Below, piece after piece: positions 17,717 through 25,622 of a stretch of DNA of 34,394 nucleotides. Made by a program: the position numbers and the translations under genes. The stretch spans positions 15,249 to 49,642 of the forward strand of contig JAMCWO010000353.1 of the NCBI GenBank assembly GCA_023481165.1, given 5' to 3'. The notes beneath the pieces are model-generated. The model ran no database searches, was not told the DNA's origin, and saw only the letters and a list, made by a program, of their open reading frames with translations. The stretch is from Planctomycetota bacterium (GTDB taxonomy: Bacteria; Planctomycetota; Phycisphaerae; Sedimentisphaerales; Anaerobacaceae). Positions within the stretch are counted from its first letter, which is position 1, and every line of letters begins with the position of its first letter.

Positions 17717-19648
17717 ATGCAAAATCACAGCAGGAGAGATTCATCACGCCGAAGCGCGACAGCGGTCGGCGTCATTTTGCTGGTCTTGGTTCTTGCCTGG
17801 CCCGCACCCGCCCAGCCGCTCACCTCGCCCCTGAATCAACGCCCCGACTGGCTGCGGCGGGACGGCATCGTGATGGCAGGGAGTTGGGAGCCGTTGTCGT
17901 TCCGAGTCCGCCGAGATGGCAGCAGTGGCTTCACGCCCACCGACGAGCAACGTGCCGCGTATCTGCGGGAGCACAGCCCGGAGATGATCGCCCGCTTGAA
18001 GGACCTCGGGGTCAACTTCCTTATGATACACTGCTACAAGGGGGCGGGGCTGCAAGCGGAGCGCGAAAGCATGTCAGATGCCGCCAAGTTCGCCAAGCTC
18101 TGTCACGAGGCAGGTCTGCGAGTGGGCGTCTACAACTATAGCGGCGCGTTCCTTTGGGAACCGCTGTTCCGTGAAGTGCCTCAGGCCAAAGATTGGGTGC
18201 TGCTCGACGAAAAGGGCAAGCCTCGGACCTACGGCGGGGCGGCCTACCGCTATTTCTGGAATCGAAACCACCCCGGGGCCCAGGCGTTCTATCGCCAACT
18301 CATCTCTTTCGCGGTGCATGAGATCGGAGCGGATCTGCTTCACTTCGACAATTACGAGGTGGGTCCAGGATATGATAAGAACTCTATCCAGCGCTTCCGG
18401 CAATACCTTCGGACTCGGTTCACGCGGGAGCGGTTGGAGGAGATGGGAGCCGCGAATGTGGACGCGGTACAGCCGCCGCGGGCCGGGCCGTCGGGCGACC
18501 TGCTGCGTCGGGCTTGGCTGGACTTTTGTTGTCAATCGCTGGCGGATTCCTATCGTGACATGAGCCTGTATGCCAGAGGGCTGCGCCAGGACATTCTGAT
18601 TGAGTGCAATCCGGGCGGTCCCGGCGATCGGATCACGCCGCCGGTGGATCATGGCCGTCTACTGTCGGCGGGAGAGGCCTTCTGGGACGAGGGCCGGCGG
18701 CCCGGTTATCGCAGCGGACAACTCTCGACGCGCATCCGCACGTACAAGGTCGCTCGGCGCATGGATAACATGGCCTTCGCCTACACGATCTCGCCCCTCG
18801 AAATGGCGGAATCCATGGCCTTCAACCTGGACTGTCTCGGGTGCATCTGCTGGTTTGAATATGCCCAGGTCGTTGCTCTGCCCGGCTCCCAGGAGCCTCT
18901 GTCCGCTGCTCTCGCCCCGTTCGTCAAGTTCTACCGCGCCCGCCGCGATTTGTTGCGGGAGGCTGAGGTCGTGGCGGACGTGGCGGTGCTGCGGAGCTTT
19001 CCTTCGCAGGTGTTCGCGGACCGTAAGGATGCCGCATTGACCTATCGCGCTGAACAGAGCCTCATCGAGAACCACATTCCTTTCCAGATCATCTACGATC
19101 AGCACTTGAACGACTTGCGGCGTTACCGCGTTTTGGTCCTGGCGGGTTGCGAGGCGATGTCCGATGAGCAGATCGGGTACGTGGAGCGATACGCGCGATC
19201 GGGCGGCAAGATATGCCTCGTCGGGCCGGCGGGCAGACACAACGAATGGATGCGCCCGCGGAAAGGGCCTGCTTGGGCTGGCCTATCAGGATCAGGCATT
19301 GACCGTATCGGTGAGGACGATGATGTCGCGCCGGCGGTACGCCGGCTCTGCGGCGCGGACTTGAGCCTCTCCGTCCGTGCGCCATCAGGAGTCTGCACGG
19401 AGTTGACACAACAGCCGGGCAAACGTTTGCTCCATCTGGTCGACTACCGGGTTGGCGAGCCGGCGCGCGACATCGGCGTTTCTCTCCGTTTGCCTGCGTC
19501 GCGGTCGCGGGGCGTCAAGAGCGTCACGTTTGCGAGTCCTTTGCTGGTGGACGATGTCCGGCTGCCTTTCGAGGTCCGGGAGGGCCGCGTGGAATTTACC
19601 GTGCCGAGCGTCGATGTCTACGGAATCGTGGTCGTCACCTCTGAATGA
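17717..19648 (+). CDS. Secreted glycoside-hydrolase-like protein (TIM barrel plus GATase1-like domain)
   Basis: 643-residue exported protein. The start at 17717 is preferred (GGGGAG about 8 nt upstream); a GTG at 17690 would add nine residues. A signal peptide ends near PAPAQP. Residues about 50-400 look like a (beta/alpha)8 barrel of the GH42/alpha-amylase-like clan: MIARLKDLGVNFLMIHCYKG, AAKFAKLCHEAGLRVGVYNY, IGADLLHFDNYEVG, DILIECNPGG and LDCLGCICWFEY. Residues about 430-530 resemble the beta-galactosidase trimerisation (GATase1-like) domain (YRVLVLAGCEAMSDEQIGYVERYARSGGKICLVGP), followed by a C-terminal beta domain. A catalytic pair cannot be assigned with confidence. The 3' end overlaps the convergent GH28 gene by 14 bp. 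Confidence 0.72.
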   Translation: MQNHSRRDSSRRSATAVGVILLVLVLAWPAPAQPLTSPLNQRPDWLRRDGIVMAGSWEPLSFRVRRDGSSGFTPTDEQRAAYLREHSPEMIARLKDLGVNFLMIHCYKGAGLQAERESMSDAAKFAKLCHEAGLRVGVYNYSGAFLWEPLFREVPQAKDWVLLDEKGKPRTYGGAAYRYFWNRNHPGAQAFYRQLISFAVHEIGADLLHFDNYEVGPGYDKNSIQRFRQYLRTRFTRERLEEMGAANVDAVQPPRAGPSGDLLRRAWLDFCCQSLADSYRDMSLYARGLRQDILIECNPGGPGDRITPPVDHGRLLSAGEAFWDEGRRPGYRSGQLSTRIRTYKVARRMDNMAFAYTISPLEMAESMAFNLDCLGCICWFEYAQVVALPGSQEPLSAALAPFVKFYRARRDLLREAEVVADVAVLRSFPSQVFADRKDAALTYRAEQSLIENHIPFQIIYDQHLNDLRRYRVLVLAGCEAMSDEQIGYVERYARSGGKICLVGPAGRHNEWMRPRKGPAWAGLSGSGIDRIGEDDDVAPAVRRLCGADLSLSVRAPSGVCTELTQQPGKRLLHLVDYRVGEPARDIGVSLRLPASRSRGVKSVTFASPLLVDDVRLPFEVREGRVEFTVPSVDVYGIVVVTSE

Positions 19649-21239
19649 GAACAGAGGCGGAAACCCCGTCGTCGATCTTGATCGCGGAAGGGGCTTGGCC
19701 GAACTCATTGGCCTGCAGGACGATATCCCGGCTGTTCTGGCCCTGCACGCGGAGGAACAGGCCCGGCGTTGTCCGGCAGGCGTGGATGTAAGCGCCTGCG
19801 GCATCTTTCAGATCGACCACGGCGGAATCCGGGTGCGGAGCGAGCGTTCGGACGCCGTCGATTTCCAGGCCAGCAACCTTCTCACAGAGCAGGACGGCGC
19901 CTTTCTGCGTATTGATTCGGACATCATGGAACGCGAGATTCTTTGCATTGCTGCACGCGAAGCCCTTCTGGGCGTCGATCATAATGTTGCTGAAGGTCAC
20001 GTCCTCGACGGGCATTTCATCCAGGCCCAGAATGTACCCGGCGGCGGGGGCGCCCCGGACCGTGATATCGCTGAAGTGCAGGTTGCGCAGGATCGGCGTT
20101 CGCTCGGAGACCGGCTCGGCGGGCGCCTTTTCGTAGAACATAGTCAGATCGAACGGTGTTTGCGTGATCCGGCTCATGACGATGTTGCTGACGCGGATAT
20201 CCTCGATCACGCCGCCCCGGCCGCGGGTGGTTTTGATGCGGATACCGCGCTGGGTGCCGTCGAAGATGCAGTTGGTGATGGCGACCTTGCGGACGCCGCC
20301 GGACATTTCACTGCCGATCACGACGCCGCCGTGGCCATCGAGCATCGTGCAGTTCGTCACGGTGATGTTTTCGCAGGGCCGCCCGACCCGGCGGCCGTCC
20401 GCATCCCGGCCGGACTTGATCGTGATACAGTCATCGCCGACACTGATGTGGCAAGCGGAGATGTGCACGTTCCGGCACGAATCCGGATTGATGCCGTCCG
20501 TGTTGGGCGAGTCGCCGGGGTTCTTGATCGTAATGCCCGTGATCGTCACATCGTCGCAGTAGACCGGGTTGATCGTCCACAGGGGCGGGTCCTTGAGCGA
20601 GATGCCCTCAATGCGGACATTGCGGCACTCGAACGGCTGGATCATCGGCGGGCGGAGAAAATTGCCCATCTGTTCCCACCGGCCCCGGCTCGGGACGTTC
20701 TCGTTCTGCGCGGCGAACAGCTTCGACCCCTTTGAGGCGGACTCGATATTGCCTTTCTTCGCGAACTCGCGGCGGATCTTGCGGAAGAAGTCCCACCAGG
20801 CCTTGCCCTGGCCATCGATCAGGCCCCGGCCGACGATGGCGATGTTCTCGGCCCGGTAGGCATAGATCGGCGGCGAGAAGTTCACGCACTCGGTCCCTTC
20901 CCAGCGGGATTTGACCATGGGCAGGTAGTCGTCGAAATCCTGGCTGAACTTCAGCACGGCCCCGGCGTCGAGGTGCAGCGTGATGTTGCTCTGAAGATGG
21001 ATCGATCCGGTCAAATACTGGCCGGCGGGAAAGTAGATGGTGCCGCCTCCGGCACCGGCCGCGGTTGAAATCGCCTTGCGGATCGCCTCCGTGTCCTTGG
21101 TGGTGCCGTCACCGGTAGCGCCATAGTCCTTCACGTTGTAGAACGCGGGCGCCGGGGCCGCCCCGCAGGGCAGAGTGCCTGCCGCAAGTACGACGACAAA
21201 GATGAACGCCCGGAACGCTGCGGAACGAACCATCTTCAT
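19635..21239 (-). CDS. Secreted glycoside hydrolase family 28 (polygalacturonase-type)
   Basis: 534-residue exported right-handed beta-helix enzyme that hydrolyses galacturonan or a related uronan. A signal peptide is followed by FYNVKDYGATGDGTTKDTEAI at about 33-53, the usual start of GH28/pectate-lyase-like helices. GH28 catalytic signatures are present: NTDGINP at 246-252 (Asp248), VGDDCITIKSG at 267-277 (Asp269/Asp270), GHGGVVIGSEMSGG at 302-315 (His303) and RGIRIKT at 331-337. No dockerin, CBM or anchor is seen. It shares a carbohydrate-degradation neighbourhood with the secreted proteins on either side. Exact substrate (homogalacturonan, rhamnogalacturonan or xylogalacturonan) is not decidable. 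Confidence 0.94.
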   Translation of the reverse strand: MKMVRSAAFRAFIFVVVLAAGTLPCGAAPAPAFYNVKDYGATGDGTTKDTEAIRKAISTAAGAGGGTIYFPAGQYLTGSIHLQSNITLHLDAGAVLKFSQDFDDYLPMVKSRWEGTECVNFSPPIYAYRAENIAIVGRGLIDGQGKAWWDFFRKIRREFAKKGNIESASKGSKLFAAQNENVPSRGRWEQMGNFLRPPMIQPFECRNVRIEGISLKDPPLWTINPVYCDDVTITGITIKNPGDSPNTDGINPDSCRNVHISACHISVGDDCITIKSGRDADGRRVGRPCENITVTNCTMLDGHGGVVIGSEMSGGVRKVAITNCIFDGTQRGIRIKTTRGRGGVIEDIRVSNIVMSRITQTPFDLTMFYEKAPAEPVSERTPILRNLHFSDITVRGAPAAGYILGLDEMPVEDVTFSNIMIDAQKGFACSNAKNLAFHDVRINTQKGAVLLCEKVAGLEIDGVRTLAPHPDSAVVDLKDAAGAYIHACRTTPGLFLRVQGQNSRDIVLQANEFGQAPSAIKIDDGVSASVLIQR

Positions 21240-21311
21240 GCTGCTTCTCCTGTTCCACCAGGTGGACCATCGTTTCCTGACATTCGCGCACAGCGCCGGT
21301 ATGTCACGGCA

Positions 21312-23066
21312 TCAGTATAGCATCCACTTGATCACCCGGATGTCGTCGATATAGATTCGGCCGGCACCGCCGGCGGCCGGCTTGCTCCGGCTGCCCATAC
21401 CGAGGTACAGCTTCCTGACGGCGGCGACATCGACCCCGGCGCTGGTGAAATCGGCCAGGGGGATCTTCCATTGGGTCCATTGCTTGGCGGTCACGAGGGT
21501 CGGGTCCGGGTGCGAGACAATGCCGATGTGGCCGGCCTTGTCCTCGACCGCGACGTGGAACGGCGCGGGTGTGTTGCCCGCAGCGCCGCGAATGTACAGG
21601 ACCAGCGTGTTGGCACCCTGGAGCGTCCAATCCTGGGCAGTCTTCCACTTGCGCTCGGTCTCCGAGTACCATGGCGACTTGACGTTGTTATAGTCCAGCA
21701 GCAGCGACTGGCGGCCGCTGTGGACGATGGTCTGCTCGGCAAACGGAGCCTTGGGGTACCCGACCGTGGAGCCGGTGTTGTTGGTCCAACCGTCGATCCA
21801 GGTCTCGTAAATGCGGCTGCCTTCGTCGTCCGTGTAGCTCTCGAAGTCGTCTACCGGCAAGCAGGTCATGAAACTCCAGACTTGGCCGGTCCGGATCGAG
21901 CCGTCGGACAGGATCTCATCCACGCGCCAATAGTAAGTCGTCATGCTCTCCAAGGAGACCGGGGCAAAGGTGGTGGCCACGAACTCGCCGCGATCCATGC
22001 CTGGGGCACCCTGAGTGACGGCCTCGCGGTCGGCGCCGAAGAACAGGTGGTGCTTGGTAGCGATCTGGCCGGGCTGCCAGAGGAGCGTGGGGGTAGTTGA
22101 TGCATCCGTGGCGCCGTCCGCCGGCTCCGGCAGGTAGGCGGTCAGGGCCTGGGCGGTGAAGCTCCAGAGATCGCCCCGGTAGATCGTCTTGCCGTCGGCG
22201 CCGATCTCATCGATCCGCCAGTAGTAGGTGGCTCCGGGTGTCCAGCCGGGCGCGTAGAAGTACATCGGCACGGCCCCCGGCAGTTGGCCCCGGTAGTCGG
22301 CCGAACCCAGTTCAGCGGTGGCGCCAACATAGATATCGTGTGCGGTGGCCGTAGCTCCTGGCGTCCAGCGGAGCACCGGCGCCAGCGCATCTTTGATGCC
22401 GTCGGCCGGCTGCGGCTCGGTGGCCGTCATCGGCCCGTTGTCGAATACAGCAGTGAGCAGCTTGCCGCTCACCTCGGACGAGACGGCATAGCCGATGTAG
22501 ATGGTCTGCGGCATCCCGGGCGCACTCGTGCTGTAGCGCTCCGTCCAGTCCCTGCCGTTGGTGGACGAGGATCCGGCAAAGGTGTCCCCGGCCCGCTTGA
22601 CCTTGACCCAATAGGGGGGCATTACGTCGCCGGTGCTTTCATGGTCTGCCGCGCCGTTCATGGCTTCCCGGCCCCACATCGTGATCGCGTGGCCCTGGCC
22701 GGCCGTGTTGGCGCTGATGCCCATGAAGATGGACGGCGAGCCGGGGATCAGCAGCACCCGAATCATGACGCCCGCCATGGACCAGTCGGCCAGCAGCGGG
22801 TCGAGACTGACGACCCTTGTCGCCAGCTCCCCATCGCCGGTGAGCGTTTTGTATACATAGTGAAACTGATCGGCCGACCCGCGAATCCCGGTCCCGTCCC
22901 CCCGGATGGTCCACGTGTCGGTGGCCTTGTCGTATTGGGCGCTGCCGACGACCGCGGGATTGCCGATCCCGGCGCTCGTCCAGCCGGCCGGCAACTGGGC
23001 GAACGATGGGGTGATGGTGCACGTCACCAGGAGCAGACACACTGGAATCATCAGCTCTTTACGCAT
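21312..23066 (-). CDS. Secreted multi-sandwich protein (no catalytic domain recognised)
   Basis: 584-residue exported protein. The start at 23066 has GAGGAGG 6 nt upstream; the longer reading to 23243 is unsupported. A signal peptide ends at about residue 23 (SFAQ). Residues about 25-215 resemble a DUF1349-like concanavalin sandwich (DTWTIRGDGTGI, WSMAGVMIRVLL, PYWVKVKRAGDTFAGSSSTNGRDW). Two Fn3-like repeats follow, each of the PADG...LRWTPG...YYWRIDEI...LWSFTA type. The C-terminal about 180 residues form a CBM-like sandwich (VDDFESYTDDEGSRIYETWIDGW, HSGRQSLLLDYNN, GRIYIDDIRV). This domain style is frequent in Phycisphaerae exoproteins. Probably carbohydrate binding or adhesive; family names here are approximate. 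Confidence 0.78.
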   Translation of the reverse strand: MRKELMIPVCLLLVTCTITPSFAQLPAGWTSAGIGNPAVVGSAQYDKATDTWTIRGDGTGIRGSADQFHYVYKTLTGDGELATRVVSLDPLLADWSMAGVMIRVLLIPGSPSIFMGISANTAGQGHAITMWGREAMNGAADHESTGDVMPPYWVKVKRAGDTFAGSSSTNGRDWTERYSTSAPGMPQTIYIGYAVSSEVSGKLLTAVFDNGPMTATEPQPADGIKDALAPVLRWTPGATATAHDIYVGATAELGSADYRGQLPGAVPMYFYAPGWTPGATYYWRIDEIGADGKTIYRGDLWSFTAQALTAYLPEPADGATDASTTPTLLWQPGQIATKHHLFFGADREAVTQGAPGMDRGEFVATTFAPVSLESMTTYYWRVDEILSDGSIRTGQVWSFMTCLPVDDFESYTDDEGSRIYETWIDGWTNNTGSTVGYPKAPFAEQTIVHSGRQSLLLDYNNVKSPWYSETERKWKTAQDWTLQGANTLVLYIRGAAGNTPAPFHVAVEDKAGHIGIVSHPDPTLVTAKQWTQWKIPLADFTSAGVDVAAVRKLYLGMGSRSKPAAGGAGRIYIDDIRVIKWMLY

Positions 23067-23239
23067 GGCAGGCCTCCTCAAGAAGAGCGGAACAGCGCTA
23101 CGCACACCTAGGAAAAAGCTGGAAGAAACCTCGACAAAATGCCAAAGCAGCAGGCACAGACAGGATCCACCTCCTTTATACCATGCCAGCCCCGCTCTTT
23201 CAAGAGGAATGTCGATACCATGGCACCGCAACCGCCGGC

Positions 23240-24754
23240 TCAATACTTGCGGCGGAACTTGGCGGTGGGGATGTTCATCAACTTGCGGTATTTGGCCACG
23301 GTCCGCCGGGCGAGATTGGGGATGCCCGCCTCGGCCAGCTTCTTCTTGATCTGATCGTCGTTGAGGGGATGAGTCTTGTCCTCCTCGTCGATGATCTGCT
23401 GCAGCTTGGCGCGAATCGCCTCCCAGCTATGGGCCTCGCCACCGGTATCTTCCATCCCGCCGCTGAAGAACTTGCGCAGCGGGAGGATGCCCCACTCGCA
23501 CTGCAGGTACTTGCCGGAGACGGCCCGCGAGACGGTGGCCAGATGCACGCCCACCTCCTGGGCGACCGTCGCCATCGGCAGCGGACGCAGATACAGCGGA
23601 CCCTGCTCGAAGAAGTCCCGCTGATGGCGGACGATGGTCTGGGCGACCTTCAGCAGCGTGTGTTTGCGCTGCTCAATCGCCTCAATGATCCAATGGGCCG
23701 AGCGGATGTTGTTCTGGAGGAACTTGCGCGTATTCTCGGAGGTCTGGTGGTCGTCGGCCATGCGGGTGTAAAAGGGATTCAGCCGCAGACTGGGCAGCCC
23801 TCTGTCGGCCAGACGCACCGAGAAGTCGCCCGACCCGTCCCGGGATTCGACCAGCACATCAGGGGTAATGGGGATGCTGTCGTTGCGTCCGATCTGCAAG
23901 CCGGGGGAGATGTCCAGCTTGCTCAGCCGCCGGATGGCCTGATTGAGCCGCTCGATGCTGCAATCCATCTTCTTGGCGATATCGGGCAGCCGGTTTTCGA
24001 GCAGAGCGTCCATGTGGTCGGCGATCAGGCGGTACTCGAAGCTCATGTCGGGAACGCCTGAGGCTGTGGAGCCCGCCTGGGGACCTTCGTCGCCGCGCTG
24101 GGTCAGTTGGAGCAACAGGCACTCTCGTAGGTCCCTGGCTCCGACGCCGGGCGGGTCCAACTGCTGGACGAGCCGCAGGGCCTCTTTCAGATGCTCGGCC
24201 GTGAACTCCTTCTGATCTTTGCCGGCCAACTGCTCGAGGGGGACGCTCAGGTAACCGCGCTCGTCGATGTAGTCGATGATGGCACTGCCGGCCTTCTTCA
24301 CCGGCTCCTCGGCGTCGACCAGCAGCCACTGTTCGGTCAGGTAGTCGTGCAGGGATTGCGGCGGGGCGGCAGCATTCTTGATGGCTTCGAGCTTGGGGTC
24401 CTTCTCTTCGTCGTCCGGGCGGGTGCGATAGGGACCGGACTGGTCGAGGAAGTCCTTGAAGTCGTCCTCGATGCTCTCCAGCCGCTCGAAGTCGCCGGCC
24501 TTGTTGTTGTCCGTGTCCACGATCAGGGTCTTCTCGCCCAGGTTGTCGTCCGGAGCCAGCTCCGACGGTGTGGCGGCTTCGTCAGGATTCTCCGTGTCCT
24601 CCAGTTCCAAGACCGGATTGCTATTGAGTTCCTGCTCGATCCGCTCCTGCAAGGCAAGGATGGGGAGCTGGAGAATTTCCATCGACTGGATCATGTGCGG
24701 AGCGAGCTTCATGCGCTGCTCCATCCGCATCTGTCCTGTCATTTCCAGCTTCAT
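23240..24754 (-). CDS. rpoN: RNA polymerase sigma-54 factor
   Basis: 504-residue alternative sigma factor that recognises -24/-12 promoters and needs AAA+ activators. Region I is Gln/Leu-rich (MRMEQRMKLAPHMIQSMEILQLPILALQERIEQELNSNPVLEL), followed by an acidic region II (about 50-130). The core-binding region contains LLLVDAEEPV-type sequence, ERGYLSVPLEQL and LDPPGVGARDLRECLLLQL. The HTH is VAQEVGVHLATVSRAVSGKYLQCEWGILPLRKFFSGG, and the RpoN box ARRTVAKYR lies at 482-490. All domains are present. It lies downstream of recR on the same strand beyond a 100-bp palindromic repeat. No activator gene is in the window. Confidence 0.97.
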   Translation of the reverse strand: MKLEMTGQMRMEQRMKLAPHMIQSMEILQLPILALQERIEQELNSNPVLELEDTENPDEAATPSELAPDDNLGEKTLIVDTDNNKAGDFERLESIEDDFKDFLDQSGPYRTRPDDEEKDPKLEAIKNAAAPPQSLHDYLTEQWLLVDAEEPVKKAGSAIIDYIDERGYLSVPLEQLAGKDQKEFTAEHLKEALRLVQQLDPPGVGARDLRECLLLQLTQRGDEGPQAGSTASGVPDMSFEYRLIADHMDALLENRLPDIAKKMDCSIERLNQAIRRLSKLDISPGLQIGRNDSIPITPDVLVESRDGSGDFSVRLADRGLPSLRLNPFYTRMADDHQTSENTRKFLQNNIRSAHWIIEAIEQRKHTLLKVAQTIVRHQRDFFEQGPLYLRPLPMATVAQEVGVHLATVSRAVSGKYLQCEWGILPLRKFFSGGMEDTGGEAHSWEAIRAKLQQIIDEEDKTHPLNDDQIKKKLAEAGIPNLARRTVAKYRKLMNIPTAKFRRKY

Positions 24755-24895
24755 ATCGTTACCCGTGTACTCCGGGGCCCGTACCTACCGATTTCCACCT
24801 GAGCCTAATGATAGCCTCGCCATAGATTTCGTCAAGAACGGCTGGCCGCTTCAATGATTTCCGGTCAGGCAGAGTGGCGGGGCGGGACCGAGATC

Positions 24896-24995
24896 TGTCA
24901 TCCTGAGCGCAGCGAAGGATCCGGCCATCGGATGGGAGGTTTCTCTCTTTCGTGACTCAGATCCTTCACTGCGCTGCGCTCCGTTCAGGATGACA
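24896..24995. repeat. TGTCATCCTGAGCG palindromic element
   Basis: A 100-bp element with outer arms TGTCATCCTGA (24896-24906) and TCAGGATGACA (24985-24995) that are perfect complements. The similarity continues inward (GCGCAGCGAAGGATC against GATCCTTCACTGCGCTGCGC). It fills most of the 262-bp gap between recR and rpoN; nothing else is seen there. It could end recR transcripts. I recall the same word as a dispersed repeat in many environmental genomes, from memory only. Confidence 0.8.
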
Positions 24996-25016
24996 CGCCA
25001 GAGCTGTTGTGCCAGT

Positions 25017-25622
25017 CTATTCCAGCATCTGTCGGCCGAGGATAGCATCGGTCAGAATCCGGCCGTTGGCGTATTCGATCGTGCTGCCGGTCGGCAGGCC
25101 GCGGGCCAGGCGCGTGATCTTCACCCCGAACGGTTTGAGGACCGAGCTGATGTAGAGCGAGGTGCCGTCTCCTTCCAGGTTGGGATTGGTGGCCATGACG
25201 ATCTCTTTGACCTCGCCGGCGCGGACACGCTCCACGAGCTTGTCGATCGTCAAATCGCCGGCGTCCACTCCTTCCAGCGGAGCGATGTGCCCGCCCAATA
25301 CGTGGTAGAGCCATTTGCAGGCCCCGGTCTTCTCCAGGCTGACGACATCTTTGGGCTGTTCCACGACGCAGATCAGGCTCCGGTCCCGGCGGGTGTCGGT
25401 GCAGACCTGGCAAAGGTCCCCCTCGGACAGATTGCAGCAGACCCGGCAGCGCCGGATCTTTGTCTTGACATCCCGGATCGCGTCGGCCAGGGCCAGTGCC
25501 GATGGGCCGTCGGCCTTAAGGATATGGAACGCCAGCCGCTCGGCCGTCTTGGGCCCGATGCCGGGCAGCTTCCCAAATTCGTCCACCAGTTTGTTTAGCG
25601 TCGCAGTATAGGCAGTAGTCAT
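25017..25622 (-). CDS. recR: Recombination protein RecR
   Basis: 201-residue recombination mediator of the RecFOR gap-repair pathway; works as a ring on DNA with RecO. The N-terminal helix-hairpin-helix is FGKLPGIGPKTAERLAFHIL. The C4 zinc finger is C59-x2-C62...C71-x2-C74, and the Toprim domain includes ICVVEQPKDV, YHVLGGHIAPLEGV, EIVMATNPNLEGDGT and the Walker-like TRLARGLPTGSTIEYAN. Length matches the family. Its ATG overlaps the dnaX stop by 4 bp (ATGA), the classic dnaX-recR arrangement, although the usual ybaB gene between them is absent. Confidence 0.98.
   Translation of the reverse strand: MTTAYTATLNKLVDEFGKLPGIGPKTAERLAFHILKADGPSALALADAIRDVKTKIRRCRVCCNLSEGDLCQVCTDTRRDRSLICVVEQPKDVVSLEKTGACKWLYHVLGGHIAPLEGVDAGDLTIDKLVERVRAGEVKEIVMATNPNLEGDGTSLYISSVLKPFGVKITRLARGLPTGSTIEYANGRILTDAILGRQMLE

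Noticed and set aside
23067-23239. N-terminal extension of the secreted multi-sandwich protein to 23243
   Set aside because: A strong ribosome-binding site and signal peptide at 23066 mark the true start; the upstream codons are unlike coding sequence.
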